DNA of 64,000 nt from Haladaptatus caseinilyticus (GTDB lineage Archaea > Halobacteriota > Halobacteria > Halobacteriales > Haladaptataceae), in NCBI RefSeq assembly GCF_026248685.1, contig NZ_CP111036.1, positions 2,294,001 to 2,358,000 of the forward strand, given 5' to 3'. The first letter of the stretch is position 1, and each line of letters starts with the position of its first letter. Of this stretch, positions 43,405-52,378 are shown piece after piece. The notes under the pieces were generated by a model. That model did no database searches. It worked only from the letters and a program-made list of their open reading frames with translations, and was not told the origin of the DNA. A program made the position numbers and the translations under genes.

Positions 43405-44142
43405 TCAGTACGAGATTTCTTCGGAGAGGTCGAACGTCTCGTCGCCCTCCAAGATTCGAACGTCGGTGTCGCTACCGGCCGCATCGACTTCCTTCGCGAA
43501 GTCCTCAGGGTCCTGCTCGATTGGCGGGAACGTATCGTAGTGCATCGGGAACGCGAAGTCGGCGTCCAACCAGTCCACGGCGATGGCCGCCTGTGCCGGT
43601 CCCATCGTGAAATGATCGCCGATCGGAACCGCGACGGCATCGGGTTCGAGATACGGGGCGATGACCTCGCGCATTTCGACCATCAACGAGGTGTCGCCCG
43701 CGTGGTAGAACGTCTCGCTCTCCTCGTCGCTGACCTGTGTCGGTTTCGTATCGGAGATGACGAACCCGCCGGGCATTCCGGCACTGGTACCGTATCCCGT
43801 GTCGATGCCGTTCGTGTGGTCCGCACGAACCATCGTAACGAAGGCGTTACCGCATTCGACGGTTCCACCGAGGTTCATTCCCATCCCGCCAACGGCGTTG
43901 TACTCGCCGAACTCGTCGTTACAGTAGCCGACGAGTTCGGGTGTCGCAACCAACGTCGTTCCTTCGTAGCGGTCCACATCACCGATGTGGTCCGCGTGCC
44001 CGTGCGTGAGAAGGAGGTAATCCGGGTCGATTTCTTCCGGGTCGGAGTCGGTTTTCGGGTTGTCGAAGAACGGGTCGATGAGGAAGTCAGTGTCGCCGAC
44101 CGTTACGTGCCACGTCGAGTGTCCGTGCCAAGTGAGTTCCAT
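43405..44142 (-). CDS. Metal-dependent hydrolase, UPF0173/metallo-beta-lactamase
   Basis: A 245-residue soluble hydrolase of the UPF0173 group within the metallo-beta-lactamase fold. HGHSTWHV at the N-terminus and the metal motif HGHADH (47-52) are clear; later His ([15 protein letters not shown]) complete the site. UlaG-like lactone hydrolysis is one possibility, but the substrate is unknown. Divergent from the FAH-family gene, about 100 nt apart. Confidence 0.9.
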   Translation of the reverse strand: MELTWHGHSTWHVTVGDTDFLIDPFFDNPKTDSDPEEIDPDYLLLTHGHADHIGDVDRYEGTTLVATPELVGYCNDEFGEYNAVGGMGMNLGGTVECGNAFVTMVRADHTNGIDTGYGTSAGMPGGFVISDTKPTQVSDEESETFYHAGDTSLMVEMREVIAPYLEPDAVAVPIGDHFTMGPAQAAIAVDWLDADFAFPMHYDTFPPIEQDPEDFAKEVDAAGSDTDVRILEGDETFDLSEEISY

Positions 44143-44246
44143 GGTGCGGGTTTAGGTAGTGCGTAAGTCGTCTTAAAGGATGTTGGCGATATGTGAGGCG
44201 TTACCGGAGTCCGAACGATTTAGACGCCCGAATACGACAACCGGAT

Positions 44247-44978
44247 ATGAAGCGAGTCCGATTCCGCGACCCAGCAGGCTCAGTCAGAACCGGCGAATGG
44301 GCGGACGATGAAGTCCGATTCGGCGGCGAAACCTACGATTTCGACGAAGTCGAACTCCTCGCACCGACCGACCCGACCAAAATCGTCTGTGTCGGCCTGA
44401 ACTACGCCGATCACGCGGCGGAGCGAAACAAGGACGTTCCCGACCGCCCGCTCCTCTTTCTCAAACCGCCGAACGCAGTCGCCTCGCACGGCGACACCGT
44501 TACACTTCCCGCTGGAAAGGAACGCATCGACCACGAGGCCGAACTCGGCATCGTCATCGGCGAGCAGTGCCGAAACGTCGCCGAGGAAGATGCGATGGAC
44601 GTGGTTGCCGGGTTCACATGCGCGGACGACATCTCGAACCGCGACGACCAGGACCGCGAGCAGAACTGGGTCCGCGGGAAGGCCTTCGACAACTCCTGCC
44701 CCCTCGGGCCGGTCATGGCGACGCCCGACGAAGTTCCCGACGACGCCGCAGTTCGACTCCGCGTGAACGGCGAACTCCGACAGGAATCCTCCCGCGATCA
44801 GTTCATCTTCTCCGTGCCGGAGCTCATCGCGGAAATCACGACCTACCTCACGCTCGAAGTCGGTGATGTAATCATTACTGGAACCCCTGCGGGAGTCGCA
44901 CCGCTCGAAGACGGTGACGATGTCGAGGTCGAAATCGAGGGAATTGGAACGCTTTCACACGACGTTCGGATTCCGTGA
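44247..44978 (+). CDS. Fumarylacetoacetate hydrolase family protein
   Basis: A 243-residue FAH-fold hydrolase/decarboxylase/isomerase acting on beta-keto acids. CVGLNYADHAAE, FLKPPNAV, the metal ligands in DHEAELGIVIG and the GTPAGVAPLEDGD loop are all present. I start at MKRVRFRD (44247); the upstream extension is Arg-rich. Possible roles are acylpyruvase, oxaloacetate tautomerase or 2-hydroxyhepta-dienedioate isomerase; sequence does not decide. Confidence 0.92.
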   Translation: MKRVRFRDPAGSVRTGEWADDEVRFGGETYDFDEVELLAPTDPTKIVCVGLNYADHAAERNKDVPDRPLLFLKPPNAVASHGDTVTLPAGKERIDHEAELGIVIGEQCRNVAEEDAMDVVAGFTCADDISNRDDQDREQNWVRGKAFDNSCPLGPVMATPDEVPDDAAVRLRVNGELRQESSRDQFIFSVPELIAEITTYLTLEVGDVIITGTPAGVAPLEDGDDVEVEIEGIGTLSHDVRIP

Positions 44979-45055
44979 GGAAGGGCACCCCCTTCCAGCG
45001 CTGTCGCTGCCGGTAAAACGGAAACGGGAGGAGGTCCAAAACGGTTCGCCGAGGA

Positions 45056-46219
45056 TTACAGCGAGTCCCACGCCTTGAACGCGCGGTTCCACGAGGTTAC
45101 GTCCGCGATCCACCGTGCGGCAATCACTTTCTTTAGAACCTCCGCCGGAACCGAACTGAAGGTGCTAATCGGGAAGTCCATCCCTCCCGCCTTGACACCG
45201 TGTGCGACGGCGTCGTCGCCGATGGAGATGACGGTTCCTTTGTCGTCGAACGTCCACGTTTTGAGCGGTTGTCCACGGATTTCGCGGGCGATGTTCTCGC
45301 CGACGACTTCGGCGGCCTGCCACGCGGCCTGTGCGGTCGGTGGTGCAGGGTTCTCGCCCTGGTCGATGATTGCACAGTCGCCGATGGCGAACACGCGTTC
45401 GTCGCTGGTCTGGAAGTCGGCTTCCGTGGTGACGCGGTTGTGCTGGTTGTCGAGGTTGCAGTCGCTCATTGCCTTTCGGCCGGTGACACCGCCGGTCCAG
45501 ACGAACACGTCGTATTCGAGTGGGTCGCCCTCGTCGAACTGAATCTCCTCGTTCGTGGCTTCCGTAATCGGATCGTCCGTGAGGATGTTGATGTCCTTTT
45601 CCAGGAGGTGTTTTTTGACCGTTCCCTGCAGTTCGGGGTCCTGTCCGGGCATGATTTCGTCCATCGCCTCGACGAGGTAGATGTCGATGGGTGCACGGTG
45701 TTTGTCGCGGTACTCCGCGATTTCACCCGCACTCTGGATGCCCGACAGTCCGGCACCGCCGATAACGATCCTTGCGGGGTCGTTACGCGAGGCGGTTTTC
45801 GCGGCCTCCTTGACTTGGTCGTGGATTTCGAGCGCGTCGTCGAGTCCCTTCAGCGTGAGCGCGTTCTCCGCCATCCCGGGGATGCCGTAGAAGGCGGTCT
45901 CGCTTCCGAGAGCGACGAGGAGGTAGTCGTAGTCGATGTCGTTTCCGTCTTCGAGTTCGACGGTCCGGTCGTCGGTGTCGATGCCCGCAACGGTGTCCTG
46001 GACGAACCGGGTGCTCGGTGATTTGATCTCGTGAATCGGGAGCGTGATCTTGTCCTTCACCCGTGGGTCGCGAATCACCCTGTGGGATTCGTGCAGCACG
46101 AGGTGGTAATCTGTGTCCGACACCCACGTAATGTCGGCGTCATCGAGTTCTGCTTCGAGTTGCTGTATCGCTCCGGCACCAGCGTAGCCAGCACCGAGAA
46201 CGACAACCTTCGCAGTCAT
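45056..46219 (-). CDS. NAD(P)H/FAD oxidoreductase, type II NADH dehydrogenase-like
   Basis: A 387-residue pyridine nucleotide-disulfide oxidoreductase superfamily protein. The FAD-binding motif GAGYAGAGA is at the N-terminus, a second Rossmann motif (GGAGLSGIQSAGEIAEY) near 152-168, and the FAD-closing AIGDCAI near 296-302. It resembles NDH-2 or sulfide:quinone reductases; no paired catalytic Cys of SQR is evident, favouring NDH-2. It would deliver electrons to menaquinone at the membrane. Divergent from the YhbY-MscS pair. Confidence 0.88.
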   Translation of the reverse strand: MTAKVVVLGAGYAGAGAIQQLEAELDDADITWVSDTDYHLVLHESHRVIRDPRVKDKITLPIHEIKSPSTRFVQDTVAGIDTDDRTVELEDGNDIDYDYLLVALGSETAFYGIPGMAENALTLKGLDDALEIHDQVKEAAKTASRNDPARIVIGGAGLSGIQSAGEIAEYRDKHRAPIDIYLVEAMDEIMPGQDPELQGTVKKHLLEKDINILTDDPITEATNEEIQFDEGDPLEYDVFVWTGGVTGRKAMSDCNLDNQHNRVTTEADFQTSDERVFAIGDCAIIDQGENPAPPTAQAAWQAAEVVGENIAREIRGQPLKTWTFDDKGTVISIGDDAVAHGVKAGGMDFPISTFSSVPAEVLKKVIAARWIADVTSWNRAFKAWDSL

Positions 46220-46319
46220 ACCAGAATCTCAGGAGTCATGCGATACAAAGGTGTTGAAACCCGCAGCAGGATGCATGACAATCACTCCCTCGGTAGTCCC
46301 AAATCTGTCGGCTGCAAGG

Positions 46320-46325
46320 TTTAAA
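46320..46325 (+). promoter_or_regulatory. TATA box for YhbY-MscS
   Basis: TTTAAA lies about 28-33 nt before the ATG at 46353, the spacing of leaderless haloarchaeal transcripts. It supports the short start chosen for the YhbY protein. Confidence 0.55.
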
Positions 46326-46352
46326 GGTTGTCGCCCCAAATACCCGGCTACT

Positions 46353-46598
46353 ATGGATAAGCAGGACTTGCGGAAACAAGCGCACGACCTCGACGTGACC
46401 GTCTGGGTCGGTAAGAGTGGCCTCGGTGCCGTCACCGACGAACTGGCGGACCAACTGAAAAACGAGGACCTCGTGAAGGTGAAGTTCCTCCGGGCGGCCC
46501 GCGGCGAGTCCTCGACTGACGAACTCGCCGACGAACTCGCCGATGAGGTGAACGCCGAACTCATCGAAACACGCGGCAATACGGCGGTATATCACTGA
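46353..46598 (+). CDS. YhbY/CRM-domain RNA-binding protein
   Basis: An 81-residue single CRM-domain protein, related to bacterial YhbY, which binds pre-50S ribosomes. VTVWVGKSGLGAVTDELADQL contains the family's GxxG-type loop. The open frame extends upstream, but MDKQDLRKQ at 46353 fits a TATA box 28-33 nt upstream. The stop overlaps the MscS-family gene start by one base (TGATG). Probably helps ribosome assembly or RNA folding. Confidence 0.92.
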   Translation: MDKQDLRKQAHDLDVTVWVGKSGLGAVTDELADQLKNEDLVKVKFLRAARGESSTDELADELADEVNAELIETRGNTAVYH

Positions 46599-47476
46599 TG
46601 GTCGAACCCCTACCGGGATTAGGAAACATCTTTGGTAAGCAAGCGGGTCTCGTAACGCAGGCGATTTACTTCGTCGTCTCGTTCGTCGTGCTTTACTTGC
46701 TTGGACGAATTATCGTCATACCACTCGTCAAGCGAGTACTCGACAGTCGTGGGTACGACGAGAGTGTAAAGAAACCTCTGGGTAAAATCGCCAATTTCAT
46801 CATCCTGTTTACGGCGGTTGCCCTCGCGTTTGGATTCGCCAAACTCGGTAATTTCCTCACCGCACTTGCAACCGTCGCCGCCGCAGCGACACTCGCGATC
46901 GGTTTCGCGTTGCAGGACATCATCGCCAACTTCGTCGCAGGCGTGTTCATTTTCACCGACAAGCCGTTCAAAATCGGCGACTGGATCGAGTGGGACGGCG
47001 GAAGTTACTCCGGCGTCGTCGAGGACATCGACCTTCGCGTAACCCGCGTTCGAACCTTCGACAACGAACTCCTAACCGTGCCAAACTCCGTCTTAACCGA
47101 CGGCGTCATCAAGAATCCCGTCGCGAAGGACAAACTCCGCATTCAGTTCCTCTTCGGTATCGGCTACGACGACGACATCCACCAGGCGACGGACATCATC
47201 GTCGAGGAAGCCGAAAACCACCCGGAGATTCTGGACACACCCGAACCGTCCGTTCGGCTTACCGAACTCGGCGACTCCGCCGTGGGTCTCAAATCGCGAT
47301 TCTGGATTGCGGACCCGAAACGCGGTGACTTCGTGAAGACACGCGGCGAGTACGTCACCGCCGTTAAGGAACGATTCGACGAGGAAGGTATCGACATGCC
47401 GTACCCCCACCGACAACTCACGGGTGGTGTCGAGGTCGCCAACGCCGCCGAGTTGGAAGCACTGAGCAGCGACTGA
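46598..47476 (+). CDS. MscS-family mechanosensitive channel (short form)
   Basis: A 292-residue channel: three hydrophobic helices, a Gly/Ala-rich pore helix (LATVAAAATLAIGFALQDIIANF, about 88-110) and the cytoplasmic MscS domain (FKIGDWIEW, RTFDNELLTVPN). It overlaps YhbY by one base, pairing an osmotic safety valve with an RNA-binding protein. It is a second MscS gene in this window, the other lying in the KsgA operon. Confidence 0.93.
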   Translation: MVEPLPGLGNIFGKQAGLVTQAIYFVVSFVVLYLLGRIIVIPLVKRVLDSRGYDESVKKPLGKIANFIILFTAVALAFGFAKLGNFLTALATVAAAATLAIGFALQDIIANFVAGVFIFTDKPFKIGDWIEWDGGSYSGVVEDIDLRVTRVRTFDNELLTVPNSVLTDGVIKNPVAKDKLRIQFLFGIGYDDDIHQATDIIVEEAENHPEILDTPEPSVRLTELGDSAVGLKSRFWIADPKRGDFVKTRGEYVTAVKERFDEEGIDMPYPHRQLTGGVEVANAAELEALSSD

Positions 47477-47550
47477 AAGTAGTCGCGTCAGCTTATTATT
47501 TCAATTTCTCTGAAAGAGTCTTGAAGTCGTTCGGGCCGCCATTTCCGTCT

Positions 47551-48429
47551 ATGGATGAAAGTAGGCGTGCATTCCTCTCTACCGTCGGCATCGCCTCCGT
47601 CGGTGGAACGGTCGCGCTTGCGGGGTGTGCTGGAAACAGCCTGCAGGACGCGAAGGGAGGGACGACGACGGCGACACAGGTCGGAACGACGACAAAACCT
47701 ACGAGCGAAGGACGAGCGAAACGGACCGTCACGAGATCGAAGCTACGCGCCGGAACGGAACAGGAAACGACGGTATACGAGATTCAGTCGGGAAAACCCG
47801 GATCGACCGCGTACGTGATCGGGGGCATGCACGGTAACGAGGAGAGCGGTTACTGGGCTGCTCGTGACATTCGGACATGGAAGATCGACGCCGGAACGCT
47901 CGTCGTCCTCCCGGAGGCGAACGGTCCCGCAATCGAGGAACATCGTCGTGAATGCCCCGGAGAGATGGATCTCAATCGACAGTTTCCGATCGGCGAACCG
48001 CCGAAGAACGCGCTCGCGAACGAGATGTGGAATTCGATCATGAGCCACGACCCCGATGTACTCATCGACCTCCACAGTTCGAAAGGAATTCTCCGACGAG
48101 GGGGCGACGACGGCGTCGGACAGAACGTCTTTCGGTCGAGACACGACGCCGTCACTCGGAGTATACATACCGCGATCGAACTGCTGAACGACGAGTACGT
48201 TACTGGTTACAACCCGATTTACGATTTCGTCCAAACGCCGATCGACGAGACGAAATACGCGACCGGGGCGATACTCATCAACAAGACGCGAATCGACCTC
48301 GATATTCCATCGTGCCTGTTCGAAGTCACACAGGACGACGTCAAGCCGGAAAAGCGAGCACGGTGGTCGAAAGCCTTCGTCGCCAGCATGCTCGACACGT
48401 GGGGTATCCGCCCGTTGCAAACCGAATAA
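47551..48429 (+). CDS. Tat lipoprotein, M14/AspA-AstE-like zinc hydrolase
   Basis: A 292-residue exported metalloenzyme. The N-terminus has a classic Tat motif SRRAFLS (4-10) and a lipobox LAGC with Cys26, so it is a lipid-anchored Tat substrate. The zinc site of succinylglutamate desuccinylase/aspartoacylase-type M14 enzymes is visible: GGMHGNEE (zinc His and Glu) and DLHSS. DLNRQFP matches the substrate-Arg strand. It could act as a carboxypeptidase or deacylase on extracellular peptides or amides. I start at 47551, where the Tat motif begins normally. Confidence 0.85.
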   Translation: MDESRRAFLSTVGIASVGGTVALAGCAGNSLQDAKGGTTTATQVGTTTKPTSEGRAKRTVTRSKLRAGTEQETTVYEIQSGKPGSTAYVIGGMHGNEESGYWAARDIRTWKIDAGTLVVLPEANGPAIEEHRRECPGEMDLNRQFPIGEPPKNALANEMWNSIMSHDPDVLIDLHSSKGILRRGGDDGVGQNVFRSRHDAVTRSIHTAIELLNDEYVTGYNPIYDFVQTPIDETKYATGAILINKTRIDLDIPSCLFEVTQDDVKPEKRARWSKAFVASMLDTWGIRPLQTE

Positions 48430-48464
48430 CGAGCGTTATCGCTCGACGAGAAGAATACGATATG

Positions 48465-48775
48465 AATGTGGACGGCCGAAGTTGCCCGGCGTTCCGGACC
48501 GGGGAATCCCGGTTGCCTCCTCCACCCCGCGATCCTACGAGCGACAGATGTCCGATGGTCCGCTGCTCACTTCCGTGCCTGACGGATTGCCACCGATTAA
48601 CTGCGACGAGACACCCCTGCGAGTGTTCGACGCAGACCGCTGGCCCCGCAGGACGAGGCTTCTGCGTTGGCTCCCGGGGCCCGGCCCGGTCTGACCGGAC
48701 TCGTCCGGTGTTCGGTTCCCGCTCAAGACCACAGCGCGGGCAAGGGGCAGGGCCTAACTGCCCAACCTAGTCCAT
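48465..48775 (-). ncRNA. ffs: Signal recognition particle RNA (7S RNA)
   Basis: The minus strand contains the invariant SRP helix 8 core GTCAGG, GGAA tetraloop and GAGCAGC (48583-48562). Around it the archaeal architecture is readable: helix 2 GGTT/AACC; helix 3 hairpin GGGCAG/CTGCCC with loop TTAGGCC; helix 4 CCCGC/GCGGG; long helix 5 including GACCGGG/CCCGGTC; and helix 1 TGGAC (48774-48770) with GTCCA (48473-48469). Total about 310 nt, as expected. A TATA-like CTTAAG lies about 25 nt upstream. Ends are estimates to within a few bases. Confidence 0.92.
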
Positions 48776-48795
48776 TTCCAACTAACCGACACCAC

Positions 48796-48801
48796 CTTAA
48801 G
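48796..48801 (-). promoter_or_regulatory. TATA-like box for SRP RNA
   Basis: CTTAAG (palindromic) is centred about 25 nt upstream of the predicted 5' end of the SRP RNA on the minus strand, the normal archaeal TATA spacing. A purine-rich stretch just upstream may be the BRE. Confidence 0.55.
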
Positions 48802-48873
48802 GGCCTTTCGGGTTTCGTCCCCGTCGTCCGAATCCCGTCTCGGAGTTCCCGAACGGGCCATTGGGTGCCGAAT

Positions 48874-49227
48874 TCATGCAACCGTAGCAATAGCAACGAC
48901 GTTGGAGACGACGACGAGCAGTCCAACGACGAGGTAGACGAGACTTCCGAGCCTGAAGGTCCGTCGTGAGCGATGTGTCCAGCCCGAAAGAACGACGAGC
49001 AACACGACGGTGATCGCCTTGATGAGAACCAGACCGAACAACCCCATCTCCCTGAGTAAGTGTGCGACGAAGGGATTTCCTTCTTTGAGGCCGAGTTCGA
49101 GTCCCACGCCGGTCGTCACCACGTCTCCGAGCATCACGCCGAGAACGGCGACTAACAGTGGCAGGGAAACGTGTGACCACAGTTGGGAATCGTCGAATTG
49201 CACAACCCATCTCCACCGCCACGTCAC
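48874..49227 (-). CDS. DUF5658-like haloarchaeal membrane protein
   Basis: A 117-residue protein with three hydrophobic helices and the core GDVVTTGVGLELGLKEGNPF, which resembles the DUF5658 group. The ATG at 49227 gives a Trp/Arg-rich lead (MTWRWRWVV); a GTG eight codons later (VQFDDSQ) may be the true start. It lies upstream of the SRP RNA on the same strand. Function unknown. Confidence 0.7.
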   Translation of the reverse strand: MTWRWRWVVQFDDSQLWSHVSLPLLVAVLGVMLGDVVTTGVGLELGLKEGNPFVAHLLREMGLFGLVLIKAITVVLLVVLSGWTHRSRRTFRLGSLVYLVVGLLVVVSNVVAIATVA

Positions 49228-49284
49228 TTTGTTATAGGGTGGCTGATTGGGAGTAACAACTCGATGTATAGCGAAAAGGGACGA

Positions 49285-49689
49285 CTACAGCACGCTTCGT
49301 GCGTACCAACCGGCGCTTGCGGGGACACCGAGCGTAACGAATGCGAGCGCCCAGCGATGACCGGAGAGCGAATCCATCCGAGCAGCTTCCACGATCGTGG
49401 CCGATGGCGTCACGACCGCCCACCATAGGGTAATGACAGCCATAAATATACCAAGGACGAGAGTGACGCCAGCGACACTCGCGCGGTCGCTCCTGTCCTG
49501 GAGCCCCGATCCGAACGCAATGAGTGCTACGAGCGCGAAGAACGTGTCGAGCAGATGAACAGGAACGGGAATCGTTTCGTAGTAGACGCTTACCGCCGTG
49601 GCCGGTGCGAAAAAGTACGGGAGTGAAAGAAGCAAAAGTACTGCCAGACACGACACGATTCCGACTTTCGGCGCGAGTCGTTCACTCAT
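49285..49689 (-). CDS. Four-helix haloarchaeal membrane protein, unknown function
   Basis: A 134-residue integral membrane protein with four hydrophobic helices (near 10-30, 40-60, 70-95 and 110-130) and little else. I start at MSERLAPKV (49689) because the four residues before it give no better context. Divergent from the coiled-coil gene at 49771. No family recognised. Confidence 0.65.
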   Translation of the reverse strand: MSERLAPKVGIVSCLAVLLLLSLPYFFAPATAVSVYYETIPVPVHLLDTFFALVALIAFGSGLQDRSDRASVAGVTLVLGIFMAVITLWWAVVTPSATIVEAARMDSLSGHRWALAFVTLGVPASAGWYARSVL

Positions 49690-49770
49690 GCCCGAAGCCA
49701 CTCACCGGGATGAGTTAAACGCCGCGTTTGAGTCGGAAAAATCACATCACTTCGGAACAAACGGGTGGGT

Positions 49771-50064
49771 ATGGGACTCGGAAGTACGGCCAAGAAGATT
49801 CAGAAAGTCGCTGACATGGCGGAAAAACTGTACGTAAAATTAAACGAACTCCGTGAGCAAATGGTCGCCATCCGCGATTCGTTAGAGGCGACGGACGAGC
49901 GCGTTCAGCAACTCGAAGTAGAGAACGCAGAACAGAGAGCACTCATCGAGGCGTTGGCCAGTGAACAAGGAATCGACGTCGAATCAGTACTGGCCGATGT
50001 AGAGCCCCCGGAACCCGTCGATGAGGAGGGAGAGGCGGACGAATCCGCAGAAGCAACCACATAA
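49771..50064 (+). CDS. DUF5798-like coiled-coil protein
   Basis: A 97-residue protein starting MGLGSTAKKIQKVADMAEKLY, which resembles haloarchaeal DUF5798. Residues 10-65 form a predicted coiled coil (heptads in KLNELREQMVAIRDSLEATDERVQQLEVE), and the C-terminus is an acidic Pro/Glu tail. I start at the second Met of the frame. A cell-envelope or cytoskeleton-linked role is possible, but unproven. It precedes cysteine synthase by 35 nt and may be co-transcribed. Confidence 0.75.
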   Translation: MGLGSTAKKIQKVADMAEKLYVKLNELREQMVAIRDSLEATDERVQQLEVENAEQRALIEALASEQGIDVESVLADVEPPEPVDEEGEADESAEATT

Positions 50065-50099
50065 CAACGACTAACAGCCCGGCCTTCGTTTTTACGCGC

Positions 50100-51080
50100 A
50101 TGACGACACATCGGGAACCGCTCGATTCGGTGTTGGACACCATCGGGCAAACGCCGCTCGTCCGCGTTCAAGATGCACCCGACGAGGTGCCAGTGTACGC
50201 GAAGTTGGAGTCGTTCAACCCCGGCGCGAGCGTCAAAGACCGCATCGGGAAATACATGCTCGAGCAGATGCTCGAATCCGGCGAACTCGCCCCCGGTGGA
50301 ACGGTTATCGAACCGACCGCCGGAAACACCGGAATCGGCTTCGCACTCGCGGCCGGACAGCTCGGTGTGAATGCCGTCTTCGTCGTTCCCGAACGGTTCA
50401 GTGTCGAGAAACAGCAACTCATGCGTGCACTCGGTGCCGAAGTCATCAATACGCCGACTGAAGACGGAATGGGTGGCGCAATCGACCGTGCCCACCAACT
50501 CGCTGAGGAGACGGAAAACGCGGTGGTGCCACAGCAGTTCGGGAATCCGCTGAACGTCGAAGCCCACTACGAAACGACCGGGCCGGAAATCTACGAGGCG
50601 TTGGACGGACAGGTCGGCGCAGTCGTCGCCGGGTGTGGTACCGCGGGAACCCTGATGGGGATGGCAAAATACGCACGTGACCAGAATCCGGATACGTACG
50701 TCGCCGCCGTCGAACCCGAAGGGTCGCTTTATTCACGGACGGTTGGTGCTGACGTGGACGAAGCGGAGTACAAAATCGAGGGTATCGGAACCCACAACCC
50801 GGCGACGAACGAACTGTTCGACCCCGACCTCGTGGACGAAATCGTGCAGGTTCCCGACCGAACCGCCCACGACGAACTGAAACGACTCGCACACGAAGAA
50901 GGCCATTTAGTCGCCTCCAGCGCGGGTGCCGCAAGTATCGCGGCCCGAAAGATAGCGGAGAAAATTCAGACAGGGGAAGTCGATGCTCCCTTTGATTCCG
51001 TCGTCACAGTCTTCCCAGACTCCAGCGAGCGGTACCTCTCGAAGGGGATCTATCGCTCCTTCGCGGAGTGGGACGGATAG
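50100..51080 (+). CDS. cysK: Cysteine synthase (O-acetylserine/phosphoserine sulfhydrylase type)
   Basis: A 326-residue PLP beta-family enzyme making cysteine from an activated serine and sulfide. PLP lysine Lys46 in GASVKDRIG, the substrate loop TAGNTG and the PLP phosphate loop GCGTAGTLMG are visible. O-acetylserine versus cystathionine beta-synthase-type specificity cannot be fixed. It may share a transcript with the preceding coiled-coil gene; a T-run follows its stop. Confidence 0.92.
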   Translation: MTTHREPLDSVLDTIGQTPLVRVQDAPDEVPVYAKLESFNPGASVKDRIGKYMLEQMLESGELAPGGTVIEPTAGNTGIGFALAAGQLGVNAVFVVPERFSVEKQQLMRALGAEVINTPTEDGMGGAIDRAHQLAEETENAVVPQQFGNPLNVEAHYETTGPEIYEALDGQVGAVVAGCGTAGTLMGMAKYARDQNPDTYVAAVEPEGSLYSRTVGADVDEAEYKIEGIGTHNPATNELFDPDLVDEIVQVPDRTAHDELKRLAHEEGHLVASSAGAASIAARKIAEKIQTGEVDAPFDSVVTVFPDSSERYLSKGIYRSFAEWDG

Positions 51081-51089
51081 GTCGGCAGA

Positions 51090-51099
51090 TTTTTTGTTT
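51090..51099. terminator. T-rich terminator between convergent genes
   Basis: TTTTTTGTTT lies directly after the cysteine synthase stop and before the 3' end of the convergent CoA-binding gene. Archaeal transcription ends at such T-runs without a required hairpin. On the minus strand the same site is A-rich, so it serves the plus strand best. Confidence 0.5.
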
Positions 51100-51112
51100 C
51101 GATCGTGCGGAA

Positions 51113-51523
51113 CTACCCCATCAACCGCTGATGCTCGACTTTCATACAGTGGTCGTGAACGACTCGTTTTCCGGCGTCTTCGGCACGTTTCGCTGCATCT
51201 TCGTCTCGAATCCCTAACTGCGTCCACACGACAGCTACGTCGTCGCGCTCGATGGCGTTATCCACGATTTCGTCGACTTCCTCGCTCGGACGGAATATGT
51301 CCACGATGTCGATGTCCTCTTCCACGTCGGAGAGCGAGTCGTACGTTTTTCGCCCGAAGATCTCGTCCGCGAACGGATTGATCGGGATGACCTCGTAGCC
51401 GTGTTCACGGAGATATTTCGGAATCTCGTGCGCATCCTTGCCTGGCGTCGAGGAGCATCCGACGACTGCGACGGTGTCGTGTTCGAGAATCTCACGAAGT
51501 TCGTCGTCGTTTTCCACTGGCAT
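51113..51523 (-). CDS. CoA-binding domain protein
   Basis: A 136-residue Rossmann-type CoA-binding protein (YccU group). VAVVGCSSTPGKDAHEIPKYLREHGYEVIPINP and WTQLGIRDEDAAKRAEDAGKRVVHDHC are typical. I start at MPVENDDEL (51523). Such single-domain proteins bind CoA without known catalysis and are common in prokaryotes. Divergent neighbour: none; it converges with cysteine synthase. Confidence 0.9.
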   Translation of the reverse strand: MPVENDDELREILEHDTVAVVGCSSTPGKDAHEIPKYLREHGYEVIPINPFADEIFGRKTYDSLSDVEEDIDIVDIFRPSEEVDEIVDNAIERDDVAVVWTQLGIRDEDAAKRAEDAGKRVVHDHCMKVEHQRLMG

Positions 51524-51599
51524 AGAAGAACTGACGCGATGGGCGCGCAAAAGGATTCGGCTGGCTGTGGTGTCGTGTGTCGGCCGACACCGTCGTGCT

Positions 51600-52241
51600 C
51601 TACAACGGTTGCCAACCAGCCGTGGAACCGACGCCCTTTATCCGAATCTCGGATTCGTTTCCATCGGCTTCCCTGACTTCGATCTCACCGTCGAACAGCT
51701 GTCGGAGCGTGCTCATCGTCTGGTCGTCGTGCGCCGTCGAATCGATGATGAACAGCCCGAATGCTTCCGCACTCTGGATACGACCGGTAAAAACGTGGAG
51801 GAATCGAAAAACGGTCTGTACGTTCGAGTACATAAGAAGCGTGGAAAGCGAATCGAACGCGATTCGATTCGTTCGAACGCCAGCGTCGTAAAACTCCTGA
51901 AGGAGCTCGGAGAGTTTGATACCGATGCCAGTCATATCGACCGGCGAGGACGCAAACTCGATACCGTCGATGCCACGAGGGTTCATTCCCTGTTGTTTCG
52001 ACACGCAATCGACGACGCCGATGGGTGTCCTCGACCTATCGATACGAGATTTGTACTCCGTGAGCATCTGTTTACCGCCATCCTTCGTCGCCACGATAAT
52101 TGCGCCCTCGCCACCGGTCCCTCCGTGTGCGAGGATATCGAGCGCCAGATTTCGCTTACCGGTCATCGACGGACCCGAAATAAGCAGGTTTGTCCCCGGA
52201 CCGACTTCGATATCCGAGACCATATCACCTAAGTTGTACAT
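51600..52241 (-). CDS. RecA/KaiC-like ATPase (haloarchaeal RAD55 family)
   Basis: A 213-residue P-loop protein of the RAD55/KaiC superfamily. Walker A is atypical but complete (GPSMTGK, 23-29, Lys29); the Walker B region is NRIAFDSLSTLLMY. The family is frequent in haloarchaea as stand-alone signalling-type ATPases near transducers or regulators. I start at MYNLGDMVSD (52241); the longer frame adds a Cys/Arg-rich stretch. A tiny stretch of low GC DNA precedes it. Function unknown. Confidence 0.8.
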   Translation of the reverse strand: MYNLGDMVSDIEVGPGTNLLISGPSMTGKRNLALDILAHGGTGGEGAIIVATKDGGKQMLTEYKSRIDRSRTPIGVVDCVSKQQGMNPRGIDGIEFASSPVDMTGIGIKLSELLQEFYDAGVRTNRIAFDSLSTLLMYSNVQTVFRFLHVFTGRIQSAEAFGLFIIDSTAHDDQTMSTLRQLFDGEIEVREADGNESEIRIKGVGSTAGWQPL

Positions 52242-52378
52242 ACTGGCACCACACTGTCGAGTAGCGGATAAAAAGCGACACAAATACTGTGCCGATTTTC
52301 TCCCCCTGTTTCATCTGAGATTAATATCTTGGATTTTACTTATATTCTTTTTGATTGCTGATTAACCCGTTTGACCGG

